From: CAYRGS01 sp964423875
Lineage (GTDB): Bacteria; UBA8248; JACPRG01; G963555815
Assembly: GCA_964423875.1 (NCBI GenBank)
Contig: CAYRGS010000040.1
Location: 1-28,953, forward strand
DNA length: 28,953 nucleotides
Direction of reading: 5' to 3'
Within the stretch, counting starts at the first letter, position 1. The number at the start of each line of letters is the position of its first letter. Both the position numbers and the translations under genes were made by a program. Shown piece after piece: positions 14,652-22,377 of the stretch. The notes beneath the pieces are model-generated. The model worked only from the letters and a program-made list of their open reading frames with translations, was not told where the DNA came from and searched no databases.

Positions 14652-15347
14652 TCAGATCTTTCTCAGCTCTTGGAGGATCCGGGGGGCGCGGGGCCAGTCC
14701 AGGGGCCCGCGTCCGATGTGCTTCCAGCGGATGTTTCCTCTCTTGTCCAGAATAAAGGCGGCCGGGGAGGTCATGAGGGTTCCGGCGTTATACGTCTCGT
14801 AAAGATCTGTCAGTTGAAGGCTGGAGACCACGGGAAACGATAGCCGCAAATCAATCGCGGTCTGAAGGGCGAGGCTCCGGCTCTCTGTTGTGACGGCGAT
14901 CACTTGCGCGCCGAGCGACCGGAAATTCTGATGGTTCGCTTGGAGCGCGCGAAGCCGGTTGGTGGAGGTTGTGGAAAACGATCCCCGGTAGAAGATCAGG
15001 ACGACTTTCTGCTTCCCCCTGAACTGCGCAAGCGAAATCCTTTTCCCTTTGATCGTCCGGCTTTGGAAGGGCCGGACGGGTTCTTTCGTCGTGGCGGGCC
15101 AGAATATCCGCTTCGCCGTGACCCCCGCCGCGGCGAGGAACACGCCAATGACGAACCAGCGGAATTTCCGTAACACAGAAGAAGGCTTCCTCCTGCGCTT
15201 GGAACCGGCAGGGTTCGGACGATTGGAGGAAGAACGCCGGGGCGTAGCCGGTCTTTTGGGCGCGGCCCGGGGACGCTTCAGCGGAAGATTCGGCCGGGTG
15301 GGTCCCTTAGACCCGAGTTTTCTCCCCCGATGGCCTTCTTTAGACAT
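14652..15347 (-). CDS. membrane-anchored peroxiredoxin-like protein lacking cysteine
   Basis: This 231-residue protein has three parts: a basic, Pro/Ser/Arg-rich N-terminal tail (1-60), one membrane helix (about 63-78, WFVIGVFLAAAGV), and a thioredoxin-fold AhpC/TSA-like domain (about 90-231). The tail has the positive charge expected of a cytoplasmic segment, which would place the domain outside the cytoplasm. The active-site region reads VVLIFYRGSFSTTSTNRLRALQ (about 115-136). Relatives have FYRGxWCPxCNxxL here, so both catalytic Cys positions are Ser or Thr. There is no Cys anywhere in the protein. The rest of the fold is kept (LGAQVIAVTTES, LSFPVVSS, SPAAFILDKRGNIRWKHIG). It cannot be a thiol peroxidase. 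A structural, chaperone or binding role is possible, but unknown. The start is ATG with a G-rich site upstream. Confidence 0.82.
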   Translation of the reverse strand: MSKEGHRGRKLGSKGPTRPNLPLKRPRAAPKRPATPRRSSSNRPNPAGSKRRRKPSSVLRKFRWFVIGVFLAAAGVTAKRIFWPATTKEPVRPFQSRTIKGKRISLAQFRGKQKVVLIFYRGSFSTTSTNRLRALQANHQNFRSLGAQVIAVTTESRSLALQTAIDLRLSFPVVSSLQLTDLYETYNAGTLMTSPAAFILDKRGNIRWKHIGRGPLDWPRAPRILQELRKI

Positions 15348-15490
15348 ACCGACCCCCCACCCTCATCGCCGCCGACATCATCTCCCTCGACATTTTACAT
15401 GATTCGAAATCGGATCGCCTCGGCGCGATTGGGGCGACGATTGCGGCTGAATGGAGCGTGCCATCGGATGGGGGGGGCTTTATATAGATC

Positions 15491-15524
15491 GAGGCTTGAG
15501 CCTCAGGTCGAGGCTTGGCCTCGA
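15491..15524. repeat. two tandem hairpins upstream of rlmD
   Basis: GAGGC-TTGA-GCCTC (15491-15504) is followed by TCGAGGC-TTG-GCCTCGA (15508-15524). The second contains the same 13-bp core as the element at 12480-12492. They lie in the divergent region between the peroxiredoxin-like gene and rlmD, 10 bp before the first copy of the rlmD start. They could be a leader structure or another dispersed palindrome. Confidence 0.5.
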
Positions 15525-15533
15525 AATTTCGGG

Positions 15534-15790
15534 ATGAGCCGGATGAATCCTCTACAAAAGGCGAAATCGGACGCGCCCCCTTCCTCCTCCCCCCCCCCCC
15601 CCACCCCCCCGGGGGAAATCGAATCCCCCCCCCACCAGGGCTGGGGGGGTGGCCGATTTTGCCGCCCCCGGCCCCCCCCCCCCGGCGCCAGCTGGCGTGG
15701 CCGATTTGGCCGCTCCCGGCCTCCCCCACCCGGCGCCAACTTGCGTGGCCGATTTGGCCGCTCCCGGCCTCCCCCACCCGGCGCCAACTT
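15534..15790 (+). repeat. degenerate duplicate of the rlmD 5' end
   Basis: From ATG 15534 the sequence reads MSRMNPLQKAKSDAPPSSS, a poly-Pro run, EIES, then QGWGGGRF. The same order (MNPLQKAK, poly-Pro, EIESLAYEGWGVGRF) starts the real gene at 15806. The first copy is clogged with extra C residues, is out of frame with the second, and ends at the N gap. It is most simply an unmerged overlap between two contig ends with low-quality C-rich bases. A true partial duplication is less likely. Confidence 0.7.
15651..15790 (+). repeat. 48-bp tandem repeat, about 2.9 copies
   Basis: Units start GGCCGATTTTGCCGCC (15651) or GGCCGATTTGGCCGCTCC (15699 and 15747). Copies 2 and 3 are identical over the 44 bases present, while copy 1 has C-for-T and similar changes. 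The third is cut by the N run. The unit length is a multiple of three and would encode a GRFGRSRPPPPGANLR repeat. It may be real, or an assembler loop at the gap edge. Confidence 0.7.
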
Positions 15791-15800
15791 NNNNNNNNNN
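15791..15800. other. assembly gap (10 N)
   Basis: Ten N bases join two pieces that share the same rlmD start sequence. The round number suggests a placeholder rather than a measured gap. Confidence 0.97.
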
Positions 15801-15805
15801 GCCGG

Positions 15806-17227
15806 ATGAATCCCCTACAAAAGGCGAAGCCGGCCGCCCCCCCTCCCCCCCCCCCCCCCCCCCCAACGGTCACGGTGGAAATCGAATCCCTCGCCTACGA
15901 GGGCTGGGGGGTTGGCCGATTCGACGGACGCGTGATTTTTGTGGAAGACACCTGTCCGGGGGACCGGGTCGATGTGCGCCTGGAAAGAGACCTCGGGTCG
16001 CACGGGTTCGCCCGCGTTGTCCGAATTCTCCGGAACGGCCCGGCGCGGCGATCCACGGCTTGTCCGGTCGCGGGGGAGTGCGGCGGCTGTCAATGGCAGC
16101 ATATCGACGAGCGGGTCCAGCGGGAGCAGAAGCTTGCCGTCTTTCGGGATCTCCTCCGAAGGATCGGCGGGATCGCGCCGTCCGACGCGGACGGAGCGCC
16201 CGTCCTCGGCATCCTCTCCCCGAGAGGACCGGCCCTCGGCTACCGGACGCGGGTGCGAATCGTCGTTGACCCCCGGGGCCCCGCGTTTCGGCGGGGTGGA
16301 AGCCGGGAGGAAGTTCCGGTGTCCGGATGCCCGGTCGCGGTTGAGCCCTTGCACCGGTTGCTGGCCGCGTGGGCCGAGAGTCCGCCGGCGTGGTTTGCCT
16401 CCGGGGATTTCCGCGAGGCGGAGGTGACTTGGTGCGCGTCGCCCGGGGGATTTCAGGTGAACTTGATCACCCGGCCGGGACGCAGACCCCGCCAGCCGAA
16501 GAACGAGAAGGATCGCGAAGGGCGCGGGCTTTTCTATGCAGTCGACGGCCGTTGGCCGGGGGGCGAACCGCCGCGGGGCTTGAATCCGCCGAGCGCTTGG
16601 ACCTATCTCATTCCCCCGGAGGCCTTGGGCCGGACGGAGGGATTGTACATGACGGCGGGACCCGGGGAGTTCCTTCAGCCCAACCCGGCCGAGAATGCCG
16701 CGCTGATCGAGACGGTTCTGGATTTCAGCCGGCCGGTGGCGGGTCCGGGAGCGGCCGCCGGACGCGCCCTAGATCTCTATTGCGGCGTGGGGAATCTGTC
16801 TCTTCCCCTGGCGCTGGCGGGGTATGGCGTGTTGGGGGTGGATTCCTCTCCGGAGGGAATTCGGAGGGCCCGTGAGAACGCGAAGCGCAACGGCGTGGAC
16901 GGCTGTGAATTCAAGGCCTCGAGTGTCGAGCGCGCCCTCGACCGGATTCGCCGGGGAGGAGACGCGTTCAATCTGGTCGTGCTCGATCCTCCGCGGGCGG
17001 GATGCAAGAAGATCGTGGACGCTGTGGCCGATATCCGGCCGGGTCGCATCCTCTACGTGTCCTGCAACCCCGCCACCCTGGCCCGGGATTTGAAGTCCCT
17101 GGCCCAGCGGGGATACCGGCTGGCCGAGTCCCGCCTGCTGGACTTCTTTCCCCAGACGTATCATATCGAATCCGTCAATTTGCTCCTTTTGGTCGAGGCG
17201 TCTGGTGAAAGTTGCGGAATGCGATAA
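15806..17227 (+). CDS. rlmD: 23S rRNA (uracil-5-)-methyltransferase, RlmD/RumA type
   Basis: The enzyme makes 5-methyluridine in 23S rRNA using S-adenosylmethionine. From ATG 15806 it has 473 residues. The parts are an odd poly-Pro run (12-20), a TRAM RNA-binding domain (about 21-76), a [4Fe-4S] cluster set C86-x5-C92-x2-C95 and C175, the SAM motif LDLYCGVGNLSLPL (322-335), VVLDPPRAGC (391-400) and the catalytic C420 in YVSCNPATLARDL. All key residues are kept, so the enzyme should work. The exact target (U1939 or U747) cannot be set from sequence. The start lies 6 bases after the N gap. By comparison with the duplicate at 15534, the natural start is probably ATGAGCCGG, now hidden in the gap. 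A tract of 20 C encodes the poly-Pro and may hold base errors. Confidence 0.9.
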   Translation: MNPLQKAKPAAPPPPPPPPPTVTVEIESLAYEGWGVGRFDGRVIFVEDTCPGDRVDVRLERDLGSHGFARVVRILRNGPARRSTACPVAGECGGCQWQHIDERVQREQKLAVFRDLLRRIGGIAPSDADGAPVLGILSPRGPALGYRTRVRIVVDPRGPAFRRGGSREEVPVSGCPVAVEPLHRLLAAWAESPPAWFASGDFREAEVTWCASPGGFQVNLITRPGRRPRQPKNEKDREGRGLFYAVDGRWPGGEPPRGLNPPSAWTYLIPPEALGRTEGLYMTAGPGEFLQPNPAENAALIETVLDFSRPVAGPGAAAGRALDLYCGVGNLSLPLALAGYGVLGVDSSPEGIRRARENAKRNGVDGCEFKASSVERALDRIRRGGDAFNLVVLDPPRAGCKKIVDAVADIRPGRILYVSCNPATLARDLKSLAQRGYRLAESRLLDFFPQTYHIESVNLLLLVEASGESCGMR

Positions 17228-17241
17228 AATGAGCGGGATCC

Positions 17242-17261
17242 CCGGAGAGGGTCCTCTCCGG
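17242..17261. repeat. 8-bp GC-rich hairpin after rlmD
   Basis: CCGGAGAG (17242-17249) pairs with CTCTCCGG (17254-17261) around a GGTC tetraloop. It has no T-tract. It lies 14 bp after the rlmD stop and 35 bp before the Memo-family start, so it could separate the two messages or mask initiation. Confidence 0.45.
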
Positions 17262-17296
17262 TATGCGGAAGGGTGTCCGAGGAGGAACGGACTGAG

Positions 17297-18547
17297 TTGA
17301 ATTCGACGCATCCTCGTCTCCGGCCGGTCGAAGCGCTTCCCCTGGAGCAGAACGGAACGCGGGGGATCTGCCTGCGGGATCCCCACCGCTATTCGGAGAT
17401 CATGCTCTTTGTCCCCGAGGGGCTGATCCCGCTGCTCCAGTTGATGGATAGCTCCCGGAGCCTGGGGGACATTCAGGGCGAGTTGACGCGCCGGTTCGGA
17501 ACCAACGTCCCCACGGAAGAGCTTCAGGCCCTGGTGGACACGCTCGACCGGGCCCATTTCCTGGATTCCGAGCACTTTGCCGCCCATAGGGCGGAAGTCG
17601 ATCGCCGGTTTCTGGAGTCCCCGGTTCGCGACGCCTACCTGGCCGGCCAGGCCTACCCGGACTCCCCGGATGATCTGGCCCGGTATATCGACGAGTTGTT
17701 GCTCCACCCGGACGGACCCGGCGGACCCCCCGCGCGTCCGGAGAAGGGCGCCCCCGGGTCCCGGAACAACGGGACGCCCAAGGGGGCGATCCTCCCACAC
17801 ATCGATTTCACGCGGGGGGGGGCGGTCTACGCCTACGGATACCGCTCCCTGGTCGAGGCCGAACCGGCCGACACCTACGTGGTGCTGGGCACCGCCCACA
17901 TGGGCGTCCGCCGGGTATTCGCCCTAACGCGGAAGGACTTCGCCACCCCCTTGGGGGCCGTTCCGGCCGACCAGGGGTTCATCGACCGGCTCGTCGAGGA
18001 AGTCCCGGGGGATTATTTCGAGGATGAGTTGAGCCACCGGGCGGAGCACTCCATCGAGTTTCAGGCCGTCCTGCTCCGGTGTCTCATTGGACGGGATCGT
18101 GCCGTCTCGATCGTTCCCATCCTATGCGGGTCGCTGCACGAGTATGTCCAGACGGGGCGCTTCCCCATGGAGGACCCGGAGATCGCCGGATTCGTGAAGG
18201 GGTTGAAAAGGACCCTGGCGGGGCGGAAGGAAAAGGTCTGCGTGATCGCCAGCGTGGACCTGGCCCACGTCGGGCCGCAATTCGGCGCCCCCGAGCCCGT
18301 GGATGAGGCCCGGATCGCCGACACACGCCGGAAGGATCACGAAATGCTGAAGCGCGTCCTGGACCGGGACCCGGAGGGCTTCTTTCAATACGTCCAGGAA
18401 GAGGGGGACGAGCGGAACGTCTGCGGGCTGACGCCCATCTACACGATGCTTCACGCCCTGGAAAGTCGCGAAGTGGAGATGATCAAGTACGGCGTGGCGC
18501 CGGACCCACAGGGGACGGTGACCTTTGCGAGCCTGCTCGTTCATTGA
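17297..18547 (+). CDS. Memo-family protein (AmmeMemoRadiSam system protein B) with N-terminal extension
   Basis: Memo-family proteins share the fold of LigB-type dioxygenases. Human MEMO1 binds metal, but its bacterial function is not settled. Counting from the GTG at 17273, the C-terminal domain (about 168-424) keeps ILPHIDFTRGG (H176), LGTAHMG (H209), AEHSIEFQ (H259), SVDLAHVGP (H332) and NVCGLTPIY (C384), matching the human metal-site His/His/His/Cys set. The first 165 residues form a separate region with a small helical domain (LIPLLQLMDSSRSLGDIQGE). I prefer TTG 17297, which has AGGAGG 11 nt upstream. GTG 17273 has its purine run directly abutting it. The usual partners, AMMECR1 and the radical-SAM protein, are not in the window. 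Confidence 0.82.
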   Translation: MNSTHPRLRPVEALPLEQNGTRGICLRDPHRYSEIMLFVPEGLIPLLQLMDSSRSLGDIQGELTRRFGTNVPTEELQALVDTLDRAHFLDSEHFAAHRAEVDRRFLESPVRDAYLAGQAYPDSPDDLARYIDELLLHPDGPGGPPARPEKGAPGSRNNGTPKGAILPHIDFTRGGAVYAYGYRSLVEAEPADTYVVLGTAHMGVRRVFALTRKDFATPLGAVPADQGFIDRLVEEVPGDYFEDELSHRAEHSIEFQAVLLRCLIGRDRAVSIVPILCGSLHEYVQTGRFPMEDPEIAGFVKGLKRTLAGRKEKVCVIASVDLAHVGPQFGAPEPVDEARIADTRRKDHEMLKRVLDRDPEGFFQYVQEEGDERNVCGLTPIYTMLHALESREVEMIKYGVAPDPQGTVTFASLLVH

Positions 18548-18567
18548 CCCGGCCGGGTCCGGGGCGA

Positions 18568-18580
18568 GGGGGGAGGGGGG
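18568..18580. repeat. G6-A-G6 motif, possible G-quadruplex
   Basis: GGGGGGAGGGGGG is preceded by GGGGCGA (from 18561), so four G-runs fall within 20 bases. It is 21 bp after the Memo-family stop. A second copy is at 18703-18715. The remaining 18548-18744 shows no gene. Confidence 0.6.
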
Positions 18581-18702
18581 CGCGAAGAATTCAGCGCCGG
18601 AGATGTTCTACCGATGATGAGGACGGGCGTGCGGTTGCGGTTTGTCAAATCCGGAGTCGAGGTCATATCCAAAGTCTGCCCTGTTTGTCTCCCTCGCGTC
18701 GC

Positions 18703-18715
18703 GGGGGGAGGGGGG
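18703..18715. repeat. G6-A-G6 motif before the MoxR operon
   Basis: An exact GGGGGGAGGGGGG lies 30 bp before the DUF4175 start. A C-rich CTCCCTCGC lies just 5' (18689-18697) and could pair imperfectly with it to form a stem. Confidence 0.6.
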
Positions 18716-18744
18716 CTGAGGCGCGCTGAATCGGGGTGATCCGA

Positions 18745-21700
18745 ATGACGGATAAACACAAGACTTCTCCGCCGGATGAGATCCGCCGCTTCCTGCGCTC
18801 GGTCGAGGTCCGCTTGCGCATCTGGACCCTCCTGGAGGCCGGCCTGTGGATTGTGGCCCTGGGTTGCGTGGTCCTGCTCTTGGGAATCGGCGCCCGGGCG
18901 CTTCGGGAGTTCTGGGCGTTCACACCGCCGGTCTACGCCGCCCTCGCCGCCGTCCTGGCCGTTTGGGCGCTGGTCCTGCTGGTGTCCCGGGGGTTGCGGA
19001 AAATCCCCTCGGACCAGGTGGCCTTCCTCATCGAGCAGCGCCACCCCGGACTCAATAATTCGTTGATCAGCTCGGTCCAGCTGACGGCCGCCGGCCGGAC
19101 GGAGGGCGCGGGGGGGGGGGAGGACCCGGAAGGAAGGGCTCCCGGCTCGGGCGGCTCCGCTTCGCTGATTGGCGCCCTGCTTGCGCGGACGGCTGACGCC
19201 ATCGGGCCCATCGCGCCCGGCGACGCCGTCGACCGGTCCCGTCTGCGCGGACCGCTCTGGGCGGCCGGCGTCCTGGCCGCCCTCACCCTGGTGGTGGGCG
19301 GGATCGGACCGTCCGCCCTGGCGGGTGCATGGCGCCTCCTGACGCACCCCATCCAAAGCATGCCCCCGCGGGTGCTCCTCATCGAGACCGCCCCCGCCGC
19401 GGGCAGAGTCCTGCTGGGTCGTCCGGTGACCCTCATCGCCCGCACCGCCGGGCGGCGGACGAAAATGCTCGGCGGCGAGATCCCCCCCGCAGGGGGGGGG
19501 GGAGCGCCGCGGGTGGTCGAGATGACGCGCGGGCCGGATGGACCAAAAGGGGAGGGGAGGTTCAGTCACCGGACGGGTCCCGTGAGGGCCTCTTTCACGT
19601 ACCGCGTGTTCATCGGGGGCGACTCCTCCGAGCCCAAACGCCTGGAAGCCGTTCCCCCTCCCGCCGTGGGGGAAATGGAGGTGACCTACACCTACCCCCG
19701 GTACGCCCGTTTGAAGCGGGAGGTCCGCAAAGGGACCGGCTACGTCCGGGCGCTGAAGGGAACGGAGGTCACCCTCTCCTTGAAGACCAACAAGCCGGTG
19801 GAATCGGGCCGCCTGGTTTTCCAGTCGGGCGCGGAAGTCCCCCTGGACCGGTCGGACCCGCGAAATCCCAAGGGCCGGTTCATCGTCATGGTGAAAGACG
19901 GCTACCGGATAGTCCTGCGCGACCGCTGGGGGTTCGAGAACCCGGACCCGGTCCGGTACGCCGTGGATGTAGCGCCCGATCGGATTCCGGCCGTCGAGCT
20001 GCTCTCGCCGAAGGGCGAGTGGACGGTCAACGGCGGCGAAACCCTCACCCTCAGCTACCTCGCGCGGGACGATTTCGGCTTGGAAGACATCCGTCTCGTG
20101 GTCGAGGTCGCGGCCGGAGGCCGTTCGGGCGGCAAGCGTTCGGGTTCGGCCGGCGGCCGGCGCGAATTTCTGGTCTCGAAGATCGGCGGGGCGAAGCGGT
20201 GGGAGTCGGGCCGATATGATTGGGATTTGGGGGACCTTGGCCTGGCACCCGGCGCCGTCATCACCGCGCGCCTGGCCGTCCGGGACAACGACTCCATCTC
20301 GGGCCCCAAGGAGGGGTTTTCAAAGTCGCTCCGGATTCGTGTGCGGAATCCCGAGGATGAGCACAAGCGAGTCAAGGATCTCCAGAAGAATCTGACGGAC
20401 CGCATGCTGAATCTCCTGGGGGATCAGTTGGAGCTGGAGGCGGACGCCGCGGAGAAACTGGGCGAGTCCCCCGACGGTCTGCCTCGTGAAGACGCCCGGC
20501 CGGAGAAGGCGGGACGCCGGAGCGCGGGCGCGGACCCGCCGTTCACGCGGGAGGATGCGAACCGCTTCCGCCGAAGGACGGACCGGATGGAGGAAGGGGT
20601 GCGCGAGATGATCGCCCAGATCGCTCGGACGCTGAGTCGCGTAGCCCAGGACCGAAGGAGCGGATACGATTCGTTCGCCGACCTGAACGCCTTGCGAAGC
20701 AACCTCTTTTATCTCCAGCGGGAAATGATGCCCCGGGCCAGAAAGCCGCTCGATGAGGCGAAAGGGTTCCAGAGCCGGCCCGGGGATGGGTCCCCGAAAG
20801 GCTTCGGAGAGCCCCGCCCCGGGCAAACCCGGGCCGGGACCTCCCCGCAAGAGGCCCTCCGACGATTCAAAGACTTGCAGAAGGATGTCACGCGCGAATT
20901 GGAGCGGATGTCCGTCTTCGCGGACGACATCGGAAAACGGGGCCAACTCCGGGACGTGGCCCGGCTGGCCCGGCGTCTCGCCGGTGCGCAAAACCGGATG
21001 TTGGACGCCTTTGATCGCGCGAAGGCGGGCGATCCCGCCGCGCGCAAGGCGCTCCAGGAAGCCCTGGCCAAGCTTCAGGATCTCCTCAACAAGCTGACGC
21101 GGAATCTCAGAAATCTCCCCATCCAGCTTCCCGATGAGTTTCTGAATATGCCGACGGGCCGGATGATGAACCTGGGAAACATTTCCAAGCAGCTTCAGGA
21201 GATTCAGCGCAGGCTCCGGGCGGGCGACCTGGAGGGGGCGAGGAAGCTGGCCGAGCAACTGGTGAAGTCGCTCTCCCGAATGATAGCGGCCCTTCAGGGC
21301 CCGATGCAGCAGGCGATGAACCAAGCCGCCGGCCGGTTCGGCCGATCCGCCCAGCAGCAGCAGGGCATCCTGCAGAAGCTGATGGAGCGCCAGCGAAAGA
21401 TCCTGGCGGATACGCGGAAGATCGAAAAGCCCGTCGAGGAGAAGTTCCGCGAGGTGCAGCGCGAGGCGATGCGCCGGGCGAAGGACCTGGCGGAGAAGTC
21501 CCTGAATGCCCTCCGCCGGCTGGGGCGGAAAATCCGGGATGTGCCGGCCCTGTTCCGCTCCATGCAAGAGGATTACCCGGGAGAGAAGGAAGAGAAGGCG
21601 CTCCGGCGCTCGGTTTCCCGAGAGAAAGTTCCCGAGGCGGCCAAGTCGGCCTCGGCGCTCGGCGGACAGTCGCACAGGCTGGCGAAGGCGCTTTCCAATC

Positions 21701-22377
21701 GAAGCGGAGACCCCAAGAATGTCGCCGACCGCTCCTTTTCGCGGGATTATGAACGTCTGGGCAAGGATTTCGACCGACTCGTCGCCGCCCTGGGGGGGCT
21801 TCCCAAGGACCCGAAGAGCGTGCTGACGCCCGGGCAGATCGAGCGGCTCGCGACGCTGAGGAAGGAGCAGAAAGAAGTGGAGACGATGACCGTCGAGGTG
21901 CGCAAGCGCGTCGAGCGAATCATGAAAGTGATGCCCTTCCTCAGCCCGGTGATCGCTCGGAACCTCGCCCGAGCCGGCGACGCCATGGGCAAATCCGTCG
22001 GGGCGCTCGGCGCGCGGAGGGCCGATCGGGCCGTGCCGCCCGAACGGGACGCGATTTACTGGCTGAGCCGGGCGGGGAGCAACATGCGCAGCGCGATGCA
22101 GCAGATGGCCCGCAGAGGCCGCTTCGGCGGGGCGCCCGCGCCCAGCGTCCTTCAGCCGGGCGGGAGGCCCGCGCTGGCCCTTCAGTGGAGGCCGAACGTG
22201 GGGGATAAAGAAGGGGGCCGCTCCGGCGCCAGCACGCGGGATTTCCGCCTCCCCGGGAAGGAAGCCTACAAGGTGCCGAAGGTCTACCGGGAAGAGGTCG
22301 TCGATGCATTGAAGGGGAAGTATCCCCCCGCCTACCGGGAACAGATCGAACAGTACTTCAAGAACCTAGTCGAGTGA
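18745..22377 (+). CDS. very large DUF4175-family membrane protein
   Basis: This 1210-residue protein is the first gene of the MoxR-type operon. The N-terminus has two membrane helices (WTLLEAGLWIVALGCVVLLL and YAALAAVLAVWALVLLV) and a third near 165-190. A beta-rich region (about 200-530, several GEMEVTYTYPRYARL-like blocks) follows. The C-terminal half is highly charged helix and probable coiled coil, rich in Arg, Lys, Glu and Gln (for example QLQEIQRRLRAGDLEGARKL). The family has no fixed function but recurs with MoxR/DUF58/BatA genes. I chose ATG 18745 (GGGGTG 6 nt upstream). GTG 18736 is also possible. Two 11-G tracts (19110-19120 and 19492-19502) lie in the coding sequence. Confidence 0.85.
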   Translation: MTDKHKTSPPDEIRRFLRSVEVRLRIWTLLEAGLWIVALGCVVLLLGIGARALREFWAFTPPVYAALAAVLAVWALVLLVSRGLRKIPSDQVAFLIEQRHPGLNNSLISSVQLTAAGRTEGAGGGEDPEGRAPGSGGSASLIGALLARTADAIGPIAPGDAVDRSRLRGPLWAAGVLAALTLVVGGIGPSALAGAWRLLTHPIQSMPPRVLLIETAPAAGRVLLGRPVTLIARTAGRRTKMLGGEIPPAGGGGAPRVVEMTRGPDGPKGEGRFSHRTGPVRASFTYRVFIGGDSSEPKRLEAVPPPAVGEMEVTYTYPRYARLKREVRKGTGYVRALKGTEVTLSLKTNKPVESGRLVFQSGAEVPLDRSDPRNPKGRFIVMVKDGYRIVLRDRWGFENPDPVRYAVDVAPDRIPAVELLSPKGEWTVNGGETLTLSYLARDDFGLEDIRLVVEVAAGGRSGGKRSGSAGGRREFLVSKIGGAKRWESGRYDWDLGDLGLAPGAVITARLAVRDNDSISGPKEGFSKSLRIRVRNPEDEHKRVKDLQKNLTDRMLNLLGDQLELEADAAEKLGESPDGLPREDARPEKAGRRSAGADPPFTREDANRFRRRTDRMEEGVREMIAQIARTLSRVAQDRRSGYDSFADLNALRSNLFYLQREMMPRARKPLDEAKGFQSRPGDGSPKGFGEPRPGQTRAGTSPQEALRRFKDLQKDVTRELERMSVFADDIGKRGQLRDVARLARRLAGAQNRMLDAFDRAKAGDPAARKALQEALAKLQDLLNKLTRNLRNLPIQLPDEFLNMPTGRMMNLGNISKQLQEIQRRLRAGDLEGARKLAEQLVKSLSRMIAALQGPMQQAMNQAAGRFGRSAQQQQGILQKLMERQRKILADTRKIEKPVEEKFREVQREAMRRAKDLAEKSLNALRRLGRKIRDVPALFRSMQEDYPGEKEEKALRRSVSREKVPEAAKSASALGGQSHRLAKALSNRSGDPKNVADRSFSRDYERLGKDFDRLVAALGGLPKDPKSVLTPGQIERLATLRKEQKEVETMTVEVRKRVERIMKVMPFLSPVIARNLARAGDAMGKSVGALGARRADRAVPPERDAIYWLSRAGSNMRSAMQQMARRGRFGGAPAPSVLQPGGRPALALQWRPNVGDKEGGRSGASTRDFRLPGKEAYKVPKVYREEVVDALKGKYPPAYREQIEQYFKNLVE

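Noticed and set aside
12445..14802. A 785-codon plus-strand frame
   Set aside because: It is antisense to the MFS carrier and MBL-fold hydrolase, both clear families. The translation is low-complexity Arg/Glu/Gly.
15651..15790. CRISPR-like array
   Set aside because: The units are directly adjacent with no unique spacers, so this is a simple tandem repeat.
17201..17230. Promoter with TAAAAT -10 before the Memo-family gene
   Set aside because: The -35 position has no fitting hexamer. The hit is weak and lies at the end of rlmD.
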